Counted from the stretch's first letter, positions 25,544 to 34,624 are shown. The stretch: 64,000 nucleotides of DNA from Pyrinomonadaceae bacterium (GCA_026129865.1 JAHCHG010000007.1:124001-188000), one strand, 5' to 3'. The notes: generated by a model from the letters alone, not told the origin. A program made the numbers and translations.

Positions 25544-26503
25544 ATGGTAAGGAAACCGAAGATCAAGATCGCGTTCGTGCTTTCGGCAATTGTCGTGTTC
25601 GGCGCGGTTTCGATCTTTGGGCAGGTAAAAACAGACCGGGAAGATCAATTTATAGTTATTCTCGGTACCGCACAGGATGCCGGATATCCGCAGATCGGAT
25701 GCGAACGCGAAGACTGCACGAAAGTTCAGCAAAACAGAGCGCTTCGCGAAGCGGTCGTTTCGCTCGGGATCGTCGATCTTAAAGCCGGTAAGAAATGGCT
25801 TGTCGAAGCAACGCCCGACATCGGCGAACAGCTTTTCACTCTCAATTCATTTCTTCCGTCGCGTTCAATGATGCCGGACGGCATTTTTCTTACTCATGCA
25901 CATATCGGACATTACACCGGATTGATGTATCTCGGTCGCGAAGCCGCCGGCGCATCGAAAATGCCGGTTTACGCAATGCCGCGAATGCGTCAGTTTTTAA
26001 GATCGAACGCCCCGTGGAGCCAACTTGTCGATCTGCAGAACATTTCGATCAGCGATCTGGAAAATGAAACGGATCTAAAACTTAGCGCTTCGGTCTCTAT
26101 CAGACCTTTCCACGTTCCGCATCGTGATGAATTTAGCGAAACGGTCGGATTTGAGATAAAGGGAGCGAACAAGAGCGCGCTTTTTATTCCCGATATAGAT
26201 AAATGGGGAAAATGGGACAAAGATCTGAAAGAAGTTGTGAAAAAGTTTGACCATGTTTTGATCGATGCTACGTTTTTCAAAAACGGCGAACTGCCGAACA
26301 GAGATATGTCGGAAGTTCCGCATCCTTTTGTCTCCGAAACGGTCGAGATATTAAAAGATCTGTCTAAAGAGGATAAAAGCAGGATCGTTTTTATTCATTT
26401 CAATCACACCAATCCGCTGATCAGGGAAAATTCCGAAGAAACCCGTTCGGTAATCAAAATGGGCTTTCGCATCGCCCGCACCGGAACGAAACTCGCTCTT
26501 TAA
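25544..26503 (+). CDS. Secreted PqqB-like metallo-beta-lactamase-fold protein
   Basis: MBL-fold hydrolase resembling PqqB: N-terminal ILGTAQDAGYPQIGCEREDC (PqqB has a similar Gly-rich start and a cysteine zinc site), metal-site segment FLTHAHIGHYTGLMYLGREA with H118, H120 and H123, and C-terminal HFNHTNPL. Unlike PqqB it starts with a hydrophobic signal/anchor (IAFVLSAIVVFGAVSIFGQ), and unlike standard MBL enzymes the aspartate of HxHxDH is glycine (HxHxGH). No other pqq genes are near, so PQQ synthesis is unlikely; an extracytoplasmic hydrolase or oxidoreductase of unknown substrate is more probable. The ATG at 25544 begins the signal. Confidence 0.85.
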   Translation: MVRKPKIKIAFVLSAIVVFGAVSIFGQVKTDREDQFIVILGTAQDAGYPQIGCEREDCTKVQQNRALREAVVSLGIVDLKAGKKWLVEATPDIGEQLFTLNSFLPSRSMMPDGIFLTHAHIGHYTGLMYLGREAAGASKMPVYAMPRMRQFLRSNAPWSQLVDLQNISISDLENETDLKLSASVSIRPFHVPHRDEFSETVGFEIKGANKSALFIPDIDKWGKWDKDLKEVVKKFDHVLIDATFFKNGELPNRDMSEVPHPFVSETVEILKDLSKEDKSRIVFIHFNHTNPLIRENSEETRSVIKMGFRIARTGTKLAL

Positions 26504-26577
26504 GAATTTCCGTTCACGCTCCGCTTTTAAATTTCAAAGAATAATTTCCCGCTAACTCTATATTTTTAAAAGAAATA

Positions 26578-26606
26578 TTGACAGTTTTTTGATAAACATC
26601 TATTAT
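26578..26606 (+). promoter_or_regulatory. Near-consensus sigma70 promoter of pil operon
   Basis: TTGACA (26578-26583) is separated by exactly 17 bases from TATTAT (26601-26606). Transcription should begin near 26613, giving a leader of about 115 bases before pilB. The decamer GATAAACATC occurs in the spacer (26591-26600) and again 30 bases later (26621-26630), spacing that would fit a regulator covering both the promoter and the start site. Confidence 0.75.
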
Positions 26607-26613
26607 TTCTCTT

Positions 26614-26634
26614 AAACGATGATAAACATCGTTT
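26614..26634 (+). promoter_or_regulatory. Hairpin at the predicted 5' end of pil mRNA
   Basis: AAACGATG (26614-26621) and CATCGTTT (26627-26634) form an 8-bp stem with a five-base loop, followed by TTATCTTACTT. It sits within one or two bases of the expected transcription start, so it probably acts as a 5' stabilising hairpin or as a binding site rather than as a terminator. Confidence 0.5.
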
Positions 26635-26728
26635 TTATCTTACTTCACCAGCAGTTACATTCTATTTAAAAACTACAAAAATAAGTTTTCGAGGATCTTC
26701 CCCGGATTCGAGAGAACAACGGAAATAA

Positions 26729-28597
26729 ATGTCAGCAAAATTAGGAGAAATCCTTGTCCGAGAAAGTTTGATCAATTCCCAGCAGCTGCGCGAGGCTCTC
26801 GAGTATCAGCGCAGCAACGGCGGTCGATTGGGCTCCAACCTTGTAAAACTCGGGCTTATCTCAGACGACGTCATAACAGCTGTTTTATCCCGTCAATACG
26901 GGGTTCCTTCGATCAATCTTGACCTATTCCAGATCGAACCCGAAACGATAAAACTTATCTCGCACGATGTCGCTCTCAAATATTCGGTTCTTCCGGTTTC
27001 TAAGGTCGGTGCAACGCTGACCCTGGCGATGGCTGACCCGACAAATGTTTTCGCCATGGACGATATCAAGTTCATGACGGGATTAAATGTCGAGCCGGTG
27101 ATCGCTTCGGAAACCTCTTTAAACGATTCGATCTCAAAATATTACCGTTCCGCGACAGCGATCGATCTGCTTGATATGGACGAGGAAAGCGCCTACGAAC
27201 GTATCAGCGCAAAGCTCGGAAAAGCCGGGAACGGGAACGGCAACGGAAACGGAAAGCAGAAAAGTGCTATCCGGTCGGGAACTGCGGTTGCCGAACGAAT
27301 ACTTGAATCGGATCTGAACGTTTCGCTCGACCGGTTCGAATTTGACGCGCATGAAGCAGGCGATCTTGAGGTTATCGAAGACAATGACGAGATCGATCTT
27401 GCCGAACTGGCGATCGCCAGCGAAGACGCGCCGGTCGTTCGCCTTGTCAATGTTCTGCTGGTCGATTCGCTCCGCCGCGGCGCATCGGATATTCACATCG
27501 AACCTTACGAAAAAGATTTTCGCATCCGATTCCGCATTGACGGCGTTTTGTACGACGTAATGCATCCGCCGATGAAGATGCGCGACGCCTTGATCTCCAG
27601 GATCAAGATCATGTCAAAGCTCGACATCTCGGAAAAACGTCTGCCGCAGGACGGAAGAATCAAGATCAAGGTGAAGGTTGATAATCGATCACGCGAACTC
27701 GATTTTCGTGTTTCGAGTCTTCCAACTCTTTTTGGCGAAAAGGTCGTACTTCGTCTTTTGGACAAAGACAAACTCATGCTCGATATGACCAAACTCGGTT
27801 TCGAACAGCAGAGTTTGGAAATTTTCCAGCGAAACATTATTAAACCTTACGGAATGGTTCTCGTTACCGGTCCGACCGGTTCGGGTAAAACGAACACACT
27901 CTACTCCGCGCTCCAATCGCTCAACACGCCTGAAACCAACATCATGACGGCGGAAGATCCGGTGGAATTTAACCTCCACGGCATCAACCAGGTTCAGATG
28001 AAGGAACAGATCGGTTTGAATTTTGCCGCAGCCCTCCGATCGTTTCTGCGACAGGATCCGAACATCGTCCTCGTCGGCGAAATTCGAGACTTCGAAACCG
28101 CCGAGATCGCCATTAAAGCCGCGCTTACCGGACATATGGTTCTTTCGACACTTCATACTAACGACGCGCCTTCAACAGTTTCGCGTCTCGTAAATATGGG
28201 TATCGAACCGTTTCTGGTAGCGACCAGCGTCAACATCATTCAGGCGCAGAGGCTGATCCGGCGAATTTGCAAGGACTGTAAAGAAGAACAGAAAGTTCCG
28301 GTCGAAGCATTAGTAGAGATCGGATTTTCGAAGGAAGAGGCTCCGAACGTTAAAACCTATAAAGGTCGCGGCTGCAATGCCTGCAACAACACCGGGTTTA
28401 AGGGACGTGTCGGACTTTATGAAGTAATGGAAATAACCGATGAACTGCGGGAATTGATCATTATCGGCGCCAGCGCCATCGAAATGCGCAAACGCGCGAT
28501 CGAACTCGGAATGATCACACTTCGGCATTCGGGCTTATATAAGTTAAGGGAAGGAATTACAACGATCGAAGAGGTCGTCAAGGAAACCGTACTTTAG
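26729..28597 (+). CDS. pilB: Type IV pilus extension ATPase PilB
   Basis: Hexameric cytoplasmic motor ATPase that drives pilus assembly. A GspE/PilB N-terminal domain comes first (KLGEILVRESLINSQQLREAL ... YYRSA, about residues 1-155), then a linker with a low-complexity GNGNGNGNGK run, then the ATPase core from about 230. The core carries the Asp box and Walker A (VTGPTGSGKTN), Walker B (VLVGEIRD), the His box (STLHTND) and a four-cysteine zinc knuckle (RICKDCKEE ... GCNACNNTGF). 622 aa is slightly longer than typical PilB. It is the first gene of an operon behind a near-consensus promoter, followed by a polycationic protein, pilT and pilC. Confidence 0.95.
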   Translation: MSAKLGEILVRESLINSQQLREALEYQRSNGGRLGSNLVKLGLISDDVITAVLSRQYGVPSINLDLFQIEPETIKLISHDVALKYSVLPVSKVGATLTLAMADPTNVFAMDDIKFMTGLNVEPVIASETSLNDSISKYYRSATAIDLLDMDEESAYERISAKLGKAGNGNGNGNGKQKSAIRSGTAVAERILESDLNVSLDRFEFDAHEAGDLEVIEDNDEIDLAELAIASEDAPVVRLVNVLLVDSLRRGASDIHIEPYEKDFRIRFRIDGVLYDVMHPPMKMRDALISRIKIMSKLDISEKRLPQDGRIKIKVKVDNRSRELDFRVSSLPTLFGEKVVLRLLDKDKLMLDMTKLGFEQQSLEIFQRNIIKPYGMVLVTGPTGSGKTNTLYSALQSLNTPETNIMTAEDPVEFNLHGINQVQMKEQIGLNFAAALRSFLRQDPNIVLVGEIRDFETAEIAIKAALTGHMVLSTLHTNDAPSTVSRLVNMGIEPFLVATSVNIIQAQRLIRRICKDCKEEQKVPVEALVEIGFSKEEAPNVKTYKGRGCNACNNTGFKGRVGLYEVMEITDELRELIIIGASAIEMRKRAIELGMITLRHSGLYKLREGITTIEEVVKETVL

Positions 28598-28612
28598 GAG
28601 ATTTGAAGGAAT

Positions 28613-29662
28613 ATGCTGCGAGCAATTGTTTTATCACTGGCGTTATTGATCGGAATTGGAACTCTTATTCCGCTGGCGACGGAGTATGCCGAAGCCGGTT
28701 CGAAAAAACCGCGTAAATATAAAAAGAAACGTGCGAAAAAATATTCAAAACGCTGGTGGCGCGCCTATAACAAACGAAAGAAAGTGAAGCAGGCGAAACA
28801 GCGCCGCGCGAAAAAAGTTCGTGCCGCAAGACTCAAGAAAGCCCGCATCAAACGCGCCCGAACCGCTCGTCTGAAGCGTACAGCGGTGAAGAAACGCCGC
28901 GCCACGACGGCTCGTAAACGCACGAAAAAACGCGGAGTTTCGACCACAGCCCGACGCAGTAATGTGAAGACCGCACCGAAGCCGCAGAAGGTCGTTAAAT
29001 CTCCGGGACTGGTTGAAGTCGGCTTGACAGCGCCGGCAATACAGCCGGCTGAACTTCCGGCAGCTCCGCCGAAAGTTGTAAAAGCTCCGCGCGACGTTGA
29101 AGTTGGAATGACGGCACCCGCGGCAAAGACCTACACGGCGCCGGCAGTTCTTCCGTCGGGAAATCCCGCACCGGAAAGCTGGAAATCGGGCGGTCTGGTT
29201 CAGGGCGAACTCCAGTTCAGCGTTACGGATACGAACGGCTCAATGCTCGGCGCGGCTTCGATCTCGGTTGTCGGTCCGGCAGTCGACGAACCGGCTTATT
29301 CAAGCCGTATTCAAACCGTCGGCGGTGTTGCGACTAATGCATTGAGACGGACCGTTATCGATCAAATGATCCGTGAAAACGGCTGGGTAGTAAACGATTT
29401 TCAGAAGGAAGTCGGCGGTAAAAAGGTTTACGTTGTTGTCGCGCAAACGCCGGGTCAGAACAATCAGGTCGAAAGCCGCACGTATTACTTCACGGAAGTT
29501 GAAGGAAAGATCTACAGCGTTGCGACGAAAGCTCCGGAATACAACATGGAGCGTATCGAGGAAGAATCCGAAAAGGTACTCAACTCACTTCAGCGCCGGA
29601 CTGCTCCGACACAGCTTGCGGTTAACCGCACTGTCAGCAATCTAGTCGCGAACGAAGAATAA
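28613..29662 (+). CDS. Secreted polycationic protein in pilus operon
   Basis: A 349-aa protein not matching a known family. It starts with a hydrophobic signal (AIVLSLALLIGIGTLIPLATEYAEAG). Residues 30-125 are extremely basic, with Lys/Arg in most positions mixed with Ala (KKKRAKKYSKRWWRAYNKRKK and similar), much like histone H1/HU-tail sequences. A proline/alanine linker with two imperfect repeats follows (KVVKSPGLVEVGLTAPA and KVVKAPRDVEVGMTAPA), then a C-terminal alpha/beta domain of about 150 residues (GELQFSVTDTNGSMLGAASIS ... YYFTEVEGKIYSVATKA). It sits between pilB and pilT with gaps of 15 and 27 bases, so it is co-transcribed. If exported, the basic region could bind DNA, polysaccharide or lipopolysaccharide; this is inference. 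Confidence 0.78.
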   Translation: MLRAIVLSLALLIGIGTLIPLATEYAEAGSKKPRKYKKKRAKKYSKRWWRAYNKRKKVKQAKQRRAKKVRAARLKKARIKRARTARLKRTAVKKRRATTARKRTKKRGVSTTARRSNVKTAPKPQKVVKSPGLVEVGLTAPAIQPAELPAAPPKVVKAPRDVEVGMTAPAAKTYTAPAVLPSGNPAPESWKSGGLVQGELQFSVTDTNGSMLGAASISVVGPAVDEPAYSSRIQTVGGVATNALRRTVIDQMIRENGWVVNDFQKEVGGKKVYVVVAQTPGQNNQVESRTYYFTEVEGKIYSVATKAPEYNMERIEEESEKVLNSLQRRTAPTQLAVNRTVSNLVANEE

Positions 29663-29689
29663 TTAATCCGGAAAAGTTGGAAAAAAACT

Positions 29690-30907
29690 ATGAGCGTTAA
29701 CCAGCAGATAGAAAACATGGACACGCAGGTAACTCTTCCCGACCTGCTGAGAAAAATGACCGAGCTTGGAGGTTCCGACCTTCATATCACAACTCACAGT
29801 TCGCCGCAGGTGCGTGTTCACGGACATCTAAGACCTCTCGACGAATTTCCTCCGTTAACGCCGGCAATGACGAAGCAGCTTGCTTATTCGGTTCTGACGG
29901 ACGCGCAAAAGCACCGCTTTGAAGAAAATCTAGAGCTCGATTTTTCATTCGGATTAAAGGGAATGTCGCGATTTCGTGCCAACCTTTTCAATCAAAAAGG
30001 CGCGGTCGGCGCGGTTTTTCGTGCGATTCCTTATGAGATCAAAACATTCTCAGATCTCGGTTTGCCGCCGGTCGTTGCCGATCTCTGCAACAAGCCGCGC
30101 GGTTTGATCCTCGTTACAGGTCCGACCGGTTCGGGTAAATCGACAACGCTTGCATCGATGATCGACAAGATCAATGTCGAACGCCACGAACATATTCTGA
30201 CGATCGAAGACCCGATCGAGTTTCTGCACAATCACAAAAGCTGCGTCGTCAATCAGCGCGAAGTGGCTTCGGACACGCACGGATTCGGCGATGCGCTGAG
30301 AACCGCGCTTCGCCAAGATCCGGACATCGTTCTGGTCGGCGAAATGCGCGATCTCGAAACCATCGAAATGGCTTTAAGAATCGCGGAAACGGGGCATTTA
30401 ACATTTGCCACGCTTCATACGAATTCGGCTTCTTCGACCATCAACCGTATTATCGACGTTTTTCCGGCAGGTCAGCAATCTCAGATCAGAACGCAGCTTT
30501 CGCTGGTTTTGGAAGGAATTCTTTGTCAGGCGCTGCTGCCGAAAGCGTCCGGAGACGGTCGCGCGATGGCGTTGGAAGTTTTGGTTCCGAATTCGGCGAT
30601 CCGCAATCTGATCCGTGAAGATAAAATTCACCAGATCTATTCGATGATGCAGACCGGTCAGGACAAATTTGGAATGCAGACGTTCAATCAATCGCTTGCA
30701 TCGCTCTATCAAAAACGTCTGATCACGCTAGACACCGCAATGCAGCGTTCGTCGAATGCCGACGAACTTAAAGAACTTATCGACCGCGGTTCCGGACTTA
30801 ATCAGTCCTACGGCGGCGGAATGAAACCCGCAAACGGCGCCGGAAAACCACATCCGAGTCCTTACGCACAGGGTCGACCGATCGGTCAAAGACCGCCTGT
30901 ACGCTAA
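29690..30907 (+). CDS. pilT: Type IV pilus retraction ATPase PilT
   Basis: Hexameric motor ATPase that depolymerises the pilus and powers twitching. N-terminal PAS-like domain (LPDLLRKMTELGGSDLHIT), Walker A at residues 144-151 (GPTGSGKS), Asp box (TIEDPIEF), Walker B (DIVLVGEMRDLETI), His box (FATLHTNSA), and the PilT-specific AIRNLIREDKIHQIYSMMQTG block essential for retraction. The C-terminus has an extra Gly/Pro-rich tail of about 35 residues. ATG 29690 is used; ATG 29717 is possible. It lies between the polycationic protein gene and pilC in one operon. Confidence 0.95.
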   Translation: MSVNQQIENMDTQVTLPDLLRKMTELGGSDLHITTHSSPQVRVHGHLRPLDEFPPLTPAMTKQLAYSVLTDAQKHRFEENLELDFSFGLKGMSRFRANLFNQKGAVGAVFRAIPYEIKTFSDLGLPPVVADLCNKPRGLILVTGPTGSGKSTTLASMIDKINVERHEHILTIEDPIEFLHNHKSCVVNQREVASDTHGFGDALRTALRQDPDIVLVGEMRDLETIEMALRIAETGHLTFATLHTNSASSTINRIIDVFPAGQQSQIRTQLSLVLEGILCQALLPKASGDGRAMALEVLVPNSAIRNLIREDKIHQIYSMMQTGQDKFGMQTFNQSLASLYQKRLITLDTAMQRSSNADELKELIDRGSGLNQSYGGGMKPANGAGKPHPSPYAQGRPIGQRPPVR

Positions 30908-30951
30908 TCAAAACGACATATTCCAGTTTAACAGGAGCTTGAAATAAACAA

Positions 30952-32184
30952 ATGCCAACTTACGTATTCAAAGGTCGAAATCGCCTGAATGAAATGATTT
31001 CCGGCGAAAAGGTCGCTGCATCGCAAGATGAACTGCGCGACATGCTGCGGCGCGAACAAGTCGTTCTGACGCAGGCGTCTGAAAAAGGTCGCGAGTTTTC
31101 GATACCGAAGCTCGGGACCAAAAAGAAGGTCAACGCCAAGGAATTAGCCGTTTTCACGCGCCAGTTTTCGGTAATGATCGACGCAGGTCTGCCGCTTGTT
31201 TCCTGTTTGGACATCCTCGCGGAACAGCAATCGAACGTATTTTTCAAAGATGTGCTTCACCAGGTTCGCCAAAACGTTGAGGAAGGCTCAACGCTCGCGG
31301 CATCGCTGACAAAGCATCCGAAAGTTTTCGATTCGCTTTACACGCATATGGTCGAAGCCGGCGAAGCAGGCGGTGTGCTCGATCTGATCCTGCAGCGTCT
31401 TTCAACTTTGATCGAAAAAATGGTCAAATTGAAACGCAGCATTATTTCGGCGTCCATTTATCCGGCAGCGGTCGTATTTGTTGCCATCGCGGCGGTTGCG
31501 ATCATCATGGTCGTTGTTATCCCGCAGTTCGAACAGATCTTTTTAGGCTTGCTCGGACCGGGCGAAGCGCTTCCGCTACCGACCCGTATCGTCATGGCGA
31601 TAAGCGGATTTGTCGCCGGATGGGGCGGTTTGGCGGTACTCGCCGCTTCGATCGGAACCGGTGTCGGGCTGAAATATTATTACAAAACTCCGAAAGGCAG
31701 ATTTCATATTGACACGGTCATTTTGAAACTTCCGATCTTCGGCGCGATCGTCAGAAAGATTGCGGTCGCAAGATTTTCCAGAATTCTTTCGACACTGCTT
31801 TCATCAGGTGTTCCGATCCTTCAGTCGCTAGAGATCACCGCTAAAACAGCCGGAAACGTCATAGTTGAAAATGCGATCATCGATGTCAGAACCGGCGTCG
31901 AACGCGGCGAAAGCTTTGTCGAACCATTGAAAGCAACGGAAGTTTTCCCGGAAATGGTCAGCCAGATGGTCGGCGTCGGTGAACAAACCGGTGCGCTCGA
32001 TGCCATGCTCGGAAAGATCGCGGACTTTTACGAAGACGAGGTCGATGCCGCCATCGCCGATCTTCTCGCAATGATCGAACCGGCGCTGATCGCATTTTTG
32101 GGCGTTACGATCGGATCGATCGTTATCTCGATGTACATGCCTTTGTTCACATTGATCGGAAAACTTGCCGGCGGCGGAAAGTAA
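30952..32184 (+). CDS. pilC: Type IV pilus inner-membrane platform protein PilC
   Basis: Polytopic inner-membrane protein of the GspF/PilC family that connects the cytoplasmic motors to the growing pilus. Two T2SSF domains are visible, roughly residues 65-190 (FTRQFSVMIDAGLPLVSCLDILAEQ) and 270-395 (FSRILSTLLSSGVPILQSLEITAKTAGN), each ending in a membrane span (AAVVFVAIAAVAIIMVVVIP; IGSIVISMYMPLFTLIGKL), with an additional span around residue 220-240. The length of 410 aa is standard. It is the last gene of the operon, followed by a terminator. No pilin, pilM-Q or pilD genes are in the window. Confidence 0.95.
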   Translation: MPTYVFKGRNRLNEMISGEKVAASQDELRDMLRREQVVLTQASEKGREFSIPKLGTKKKVNAKELAVFTRQFSVMIDAGLPLVSCLDILAEQQSNVFFKDVLHQVRQNVEEGSTLAASLTKHPKVFDSLYTHMVEAGEAGGVLDLILQRLSTLIEKMVKLKRSIISASIYPAAVVFVAIAAVAIIMVVVIPQFEQIFLGLLGPGEALPLPTRIVMAISGFVAGWGGLAVLAASIGTGVGLKYYYKTPKGRFHIDTVILKLPIFGAIVRKIAVARFSRILSTLLSSGVPILQSLEITAKTAGNVIVENAIIDVRTGVERGESFVEPLKATEVFPEMVSQMVGVGEQTGALDAMLGKIADFYEDEVDAAIADLLAMIEPALIAFLGVTIGSIVISMYMPLFTLIGKLAGGGK

Positions 32185-32206
32185 CACGATCGATCGATAA
32201 TAAAAG

Positions 32207-32245
32207 ATGCCGGAGCGGGAGAATTATCCTTCGCCGGCATTTTTG
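32207..32245 (+). terminator. Terminator of pil operon
   Basis: ATGCCGG (32207-32213) pairs with CCGGCAT (32234-32240), directly followed by TTTTT. It lies just past the pilC stop. Confidence 0.75.
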
Positions 32246-32384
32246 TTTTTAAAATCTGAATCTATTTCCGCCCGAACATCGAAAACCCCTAAAACGCTTC
32301 GAAAACGGTTTAGAGCTATTACTATTCCGTTTGTCGTGCGAAAAATTCCGGAACATTCCGGCAATAATAAAAAGGAAAGGAAAT

Positions 32385-33035
32385 ATGAAACAGAGAATAA
32401 TTTTTACATTTTGCGCGGTTGCAGCGTTCGCACTTTTAACTGCATGCGGCGATACGGCAACGAAAACCAATATGACGAACAATACGGCAACCGCCGCTAA
32501 CAATGCCAACATGGCAAAGCCGATGGAAAGCCCGGCAATGCCGATGAACAGCGATAATCCGATGGTCGGCGGCGCGCCGATGATGAAGGATAAAGACATT
32601 ATCGACAACGCCGTAAATTCGAAAGATCACACGACGCTGGTTGCTGCGGTGAAAGCTGCGGGATTGGTTGAAACATTAAAAGGCGCCGGACCGTTCACGG
32701 TTTTTGCTCCGACCAACGCGGCGTTTGAAAAGCTTCCTGACGGAACGGTCGACACGCTTCTCAAGCCTGAAAACAAAGACAAACTGAAAGGAATCTTGAC
32801 CTACCATGTAGTTCCGGGCAAATTGGACGCTGCTGCAGTTGCGAAGGCGATCAAAGACGGAAACGGAAAAGCGACTGTCAAAACCGTTCAGGGTGAAGAG
32901 CTGACCGCAACTATGGAAGGCGATTCTGTGATCATAACCGATGCGAAAGGCGGAAAATCGAAAGTAACGATCGCTGACGTAATGCAGTCAAACGGCGTTA
33001 TTCATGTTGTCGATACTGTTTTGATGCCGAAATAA
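32385..33035 (+). CDS. Fasciclin-domain lipoprotein
   Basis: A 216-aa lipoprotein: signal with lipobox LLTAC (Cys21), a low-complexity Asn/Met/Ala/Pro linker (residues 22-65) and one fasciclin (FAS1/beta-Ig-H3) domain from about residue 75 ([38 protein letters not shown] ... [11 protein letters not shown] ... [14 protein letters not shown]). FAS1 domains mediate adhesion or protein contacts at the cell surface. ATG 32385 is preceded by AAAGGAAAGG and begins the signal; the frame upstream to 32331 is not part of the protein. It is flanked by terminators on both sides, so it is its own unit. Confidence 0.92.
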   Translation: MKQRIIFTFCAVAAFALLTACGDTATKTNMTNNTATAANNANMAKPMESPAMPMNSDNPMVGGAPMMKDKDIIDNAVNSKDHTTLVAAVKAAGLVETLKGAGPFTVFAPTNAAFEKLPDGTVDTLLKPENKDKLKGILTYHVVPGKLDAAAVAKAIKDGNGKATVKTVQGEELTATMEGDSVIITDAKGGKSKVTIADVMQSNGVIHVVDTVLMPK

Positions 33036-33061
33036 TCTTGATCTCTTGAAACTCAAAGACT

Positions 33062-33106
33062 AAAAACCCGGCGAGCTCTGCAAAGAACCCGCCGGTTTTG
33101 TTTTTA
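33062..33106. terminator. Bidirectional terminator between fasciclin and mglA
   Basis: AAAACCCGGCG and CGCCGGTTTT form a stem with one bulged C. The plus strand continues into GTTTTT and the minus strand into a run of T, so it can serve both the fasciclin gene and the convergent mglB-mglA transcript. Confidence 0.75.
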
Positions 33107-33121
33107 GAAATTTTTAACTTT

Positions 33122-33706
33122 TTAGCCTTTTCTAAGTTCCGTCAAAACCTGTTTTGCGACGGCTTTTAGCGTGTCGAAAACACCGACTCCGGTCGATGCT
33201 GTCGCTTCAAAAACGGGTTCGCCTTTTCGCTGCAGTTCGGCGGTCAATTCTTCGACGGAAATAATGTTCGGAAGATCGCGTTTGTTGAGCTGCAAAACGT
33301 AGGAAAGATCTTTCAGGTTATAACCCTGCGACTGAAGATTTTCTTCCAGGTTATAAAGCGATTCGATATTCGCGTCCATCCGTTCTTCCTGCGAATCGGC
33401 GACGAAAACGACTCCGTCGACCCCTTTTAAGATCAGCTTTCGCGAAGCGTCGTAATAAACCTGTCCGGGAACCGTATAAAGATGAAATCGTGTTTTAAAG
33501 CCGCGGACGGTTCCGAGTTCAAGCGGCATAAAATCGAAAAAGAGAGTTCGGTCGGTTTCTGTCGCAAGACTGATCAGTTTTCCTTTTGCCTGCGGCGCGG
33601 TCGTGTCGTAGATATATTGAAGATTGGTGGTTTTTCCGCACAAACCCGGACCGTAATAAACGATCTTGCAGTTAATTTCGCGTGATGCGTAATTAATGAA
33701 TGTCAT
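33122..33706 (-). CDS. mglA: MglA-type Ras-like GTPase
   Basis: Small cytoplasmic GTPase that sets front-rear polarity and switches type IV pilus activity between poles (known from Myxococcus xanthus). P-loop [10 protein letters not shown] with G21 and K25, and the switch-II glutamine Q82 in [17 protein letters not shown], fall at the same residue numbers as in M. xanthus MglA, where changes at G21 and Q82 lock the protein in its active form. The NKRD guanine-specificity motif is LNKRDLP. 194 aa is standard. It lies downstream of mglB on the same strand and close to the pilB-pilT-pilC operon it probably controls. Confidence 0.94.
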   Translation of the reverse strand: MTFINYASREINCKIVYYGPGLCGKTTNLQYIYDTTAPQAKGKLISLATETDRTLFFDFMPLELGTVRGFKTRFHLYTVPGQVYYDASRKLILKGVDGVVFVADSQEERMDANIESLYNLEENLQSQGYNLKDLSYVLQLNKRDLPNIISVEELTAELQRKGEPVFEATASTGVGVFDTLKAVAKQVLTELRKG

Positions 33707-33825
33707 AATAATACTTTCAAACCGCAGGTAACGATGAACATTTACCCTGCGGTGAAATTAAACTTTTGCAAATTGTTGAGTTACACGGTTGAAAATTCGC
33801 CGACTACGAATGACAAATTGTAAAG

Positions 33826-34308
33826 TTAACGAAATAAACTGTCAATATCCTCATCGGTTATGTCCGCAAAGAATGCCGCTTCCTCAATGCTCCGGTTCGC
33901 AGAATCGTGCGCGATCTGGTCGAGAATGTCCGCGATCTCGAAACTTGCGCGCTTCGCCCGAATCTTAACAAGCCCGAGTGTCGAACTTTCATCAAAGACC
34001 ACAACCAAAAGACTGCGCCCAATGATGCTGATAAAAATACTTTCGCGTTCGCCCTCATGAATCATCGACGGAAAAACATTTTCACCGATCAGCTTTGCCA
34101 TGCTTGTCGTCGCGGCAACATTTCCCGCGGCAAGACTGGAAAAACTGGTCGTATCCATATCGCCGATATCGCCGGAAAACGCCATCGGCTGTCCGTCGCG
34201 GTCGACAAGAAAAACCACGCGGGCAATGCATTCGACGCAAAGACGCGCGAGCACGGACTTTATCTCCTGAAATTGTTTTTCGTGTAAAATTACGGGCGAT
34301 TCTGCCAT
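33826..34308 (-). CDS. mglB: MglB-type Roadblock/LC7 protein
   Basis: GTPase-activating partner of MglA, a Roadblock/LC7 fold. Core text: IKSVLARLCVECIARVVFLVDRDGQPMAFSGD, SFSSLAAGNVAATTSMAKLIGE, HEGERESIFISIIGRSLLVVVFDESSTLGLVKIRAKRA. The ATG at 34306-34308 (MAESPVILHEK) is preferred; the frame extends 20 more codons upstream without family similarity. The C-terminus ends DITDEDIDSLFR, an acidic tail. It precedes mglA by about 120 bases on the minus strand, the usual mglBA order. Confidence 0.88.
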   Translation of the reverse strand: MAESPVILHEKQFQEIKSVLARLCVECIARVVFLVDRDGQPMAFSGDIGDMDTTSFSSLAAGNVAATTSMAKLIGENVFPSMIHEGERESIFISIIGRSLLVVVFDESSTLGLVKIRAKRASFEIADILDQIAHDSANRSIEEAAFFADITDEDIDSLFR

Positions 34309-34624
34309 TAAATTAGTTCTCTCTTTTAATTTTGTTCGTTCAGAGGAAAGGAAGCAGCAGGTTTTCAACCATTTTTGCGGTAACTTACCGGCGAGTCGAT
34401 CGGCAAACTACTTAAATAATCTAACATATCCGGCGCAATGGCTACAAGTGTTTTTTTATGTTTAGCAAGGTTTAACGAAAAGATAAATTTCCGGTCAACA
34501 AAGATTTCCGTACGCCAAAATATCGGTGAAATAAAAAGTTGATTCCTTGCGTTCGTTCGGGGTATAGTTTTCGGCATATAGTTTTCAAGCGGTTTTTCAC
34601 AAGTTTTTTCAGGTATTCTTCCAT

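Noticed and set aside
34365..34577. 70-codon minus-strand frame upstream of mglB
   Set aside because: No Shine-Dalgarno and no recognisable fold; more likely the mglB promoter/leader region.
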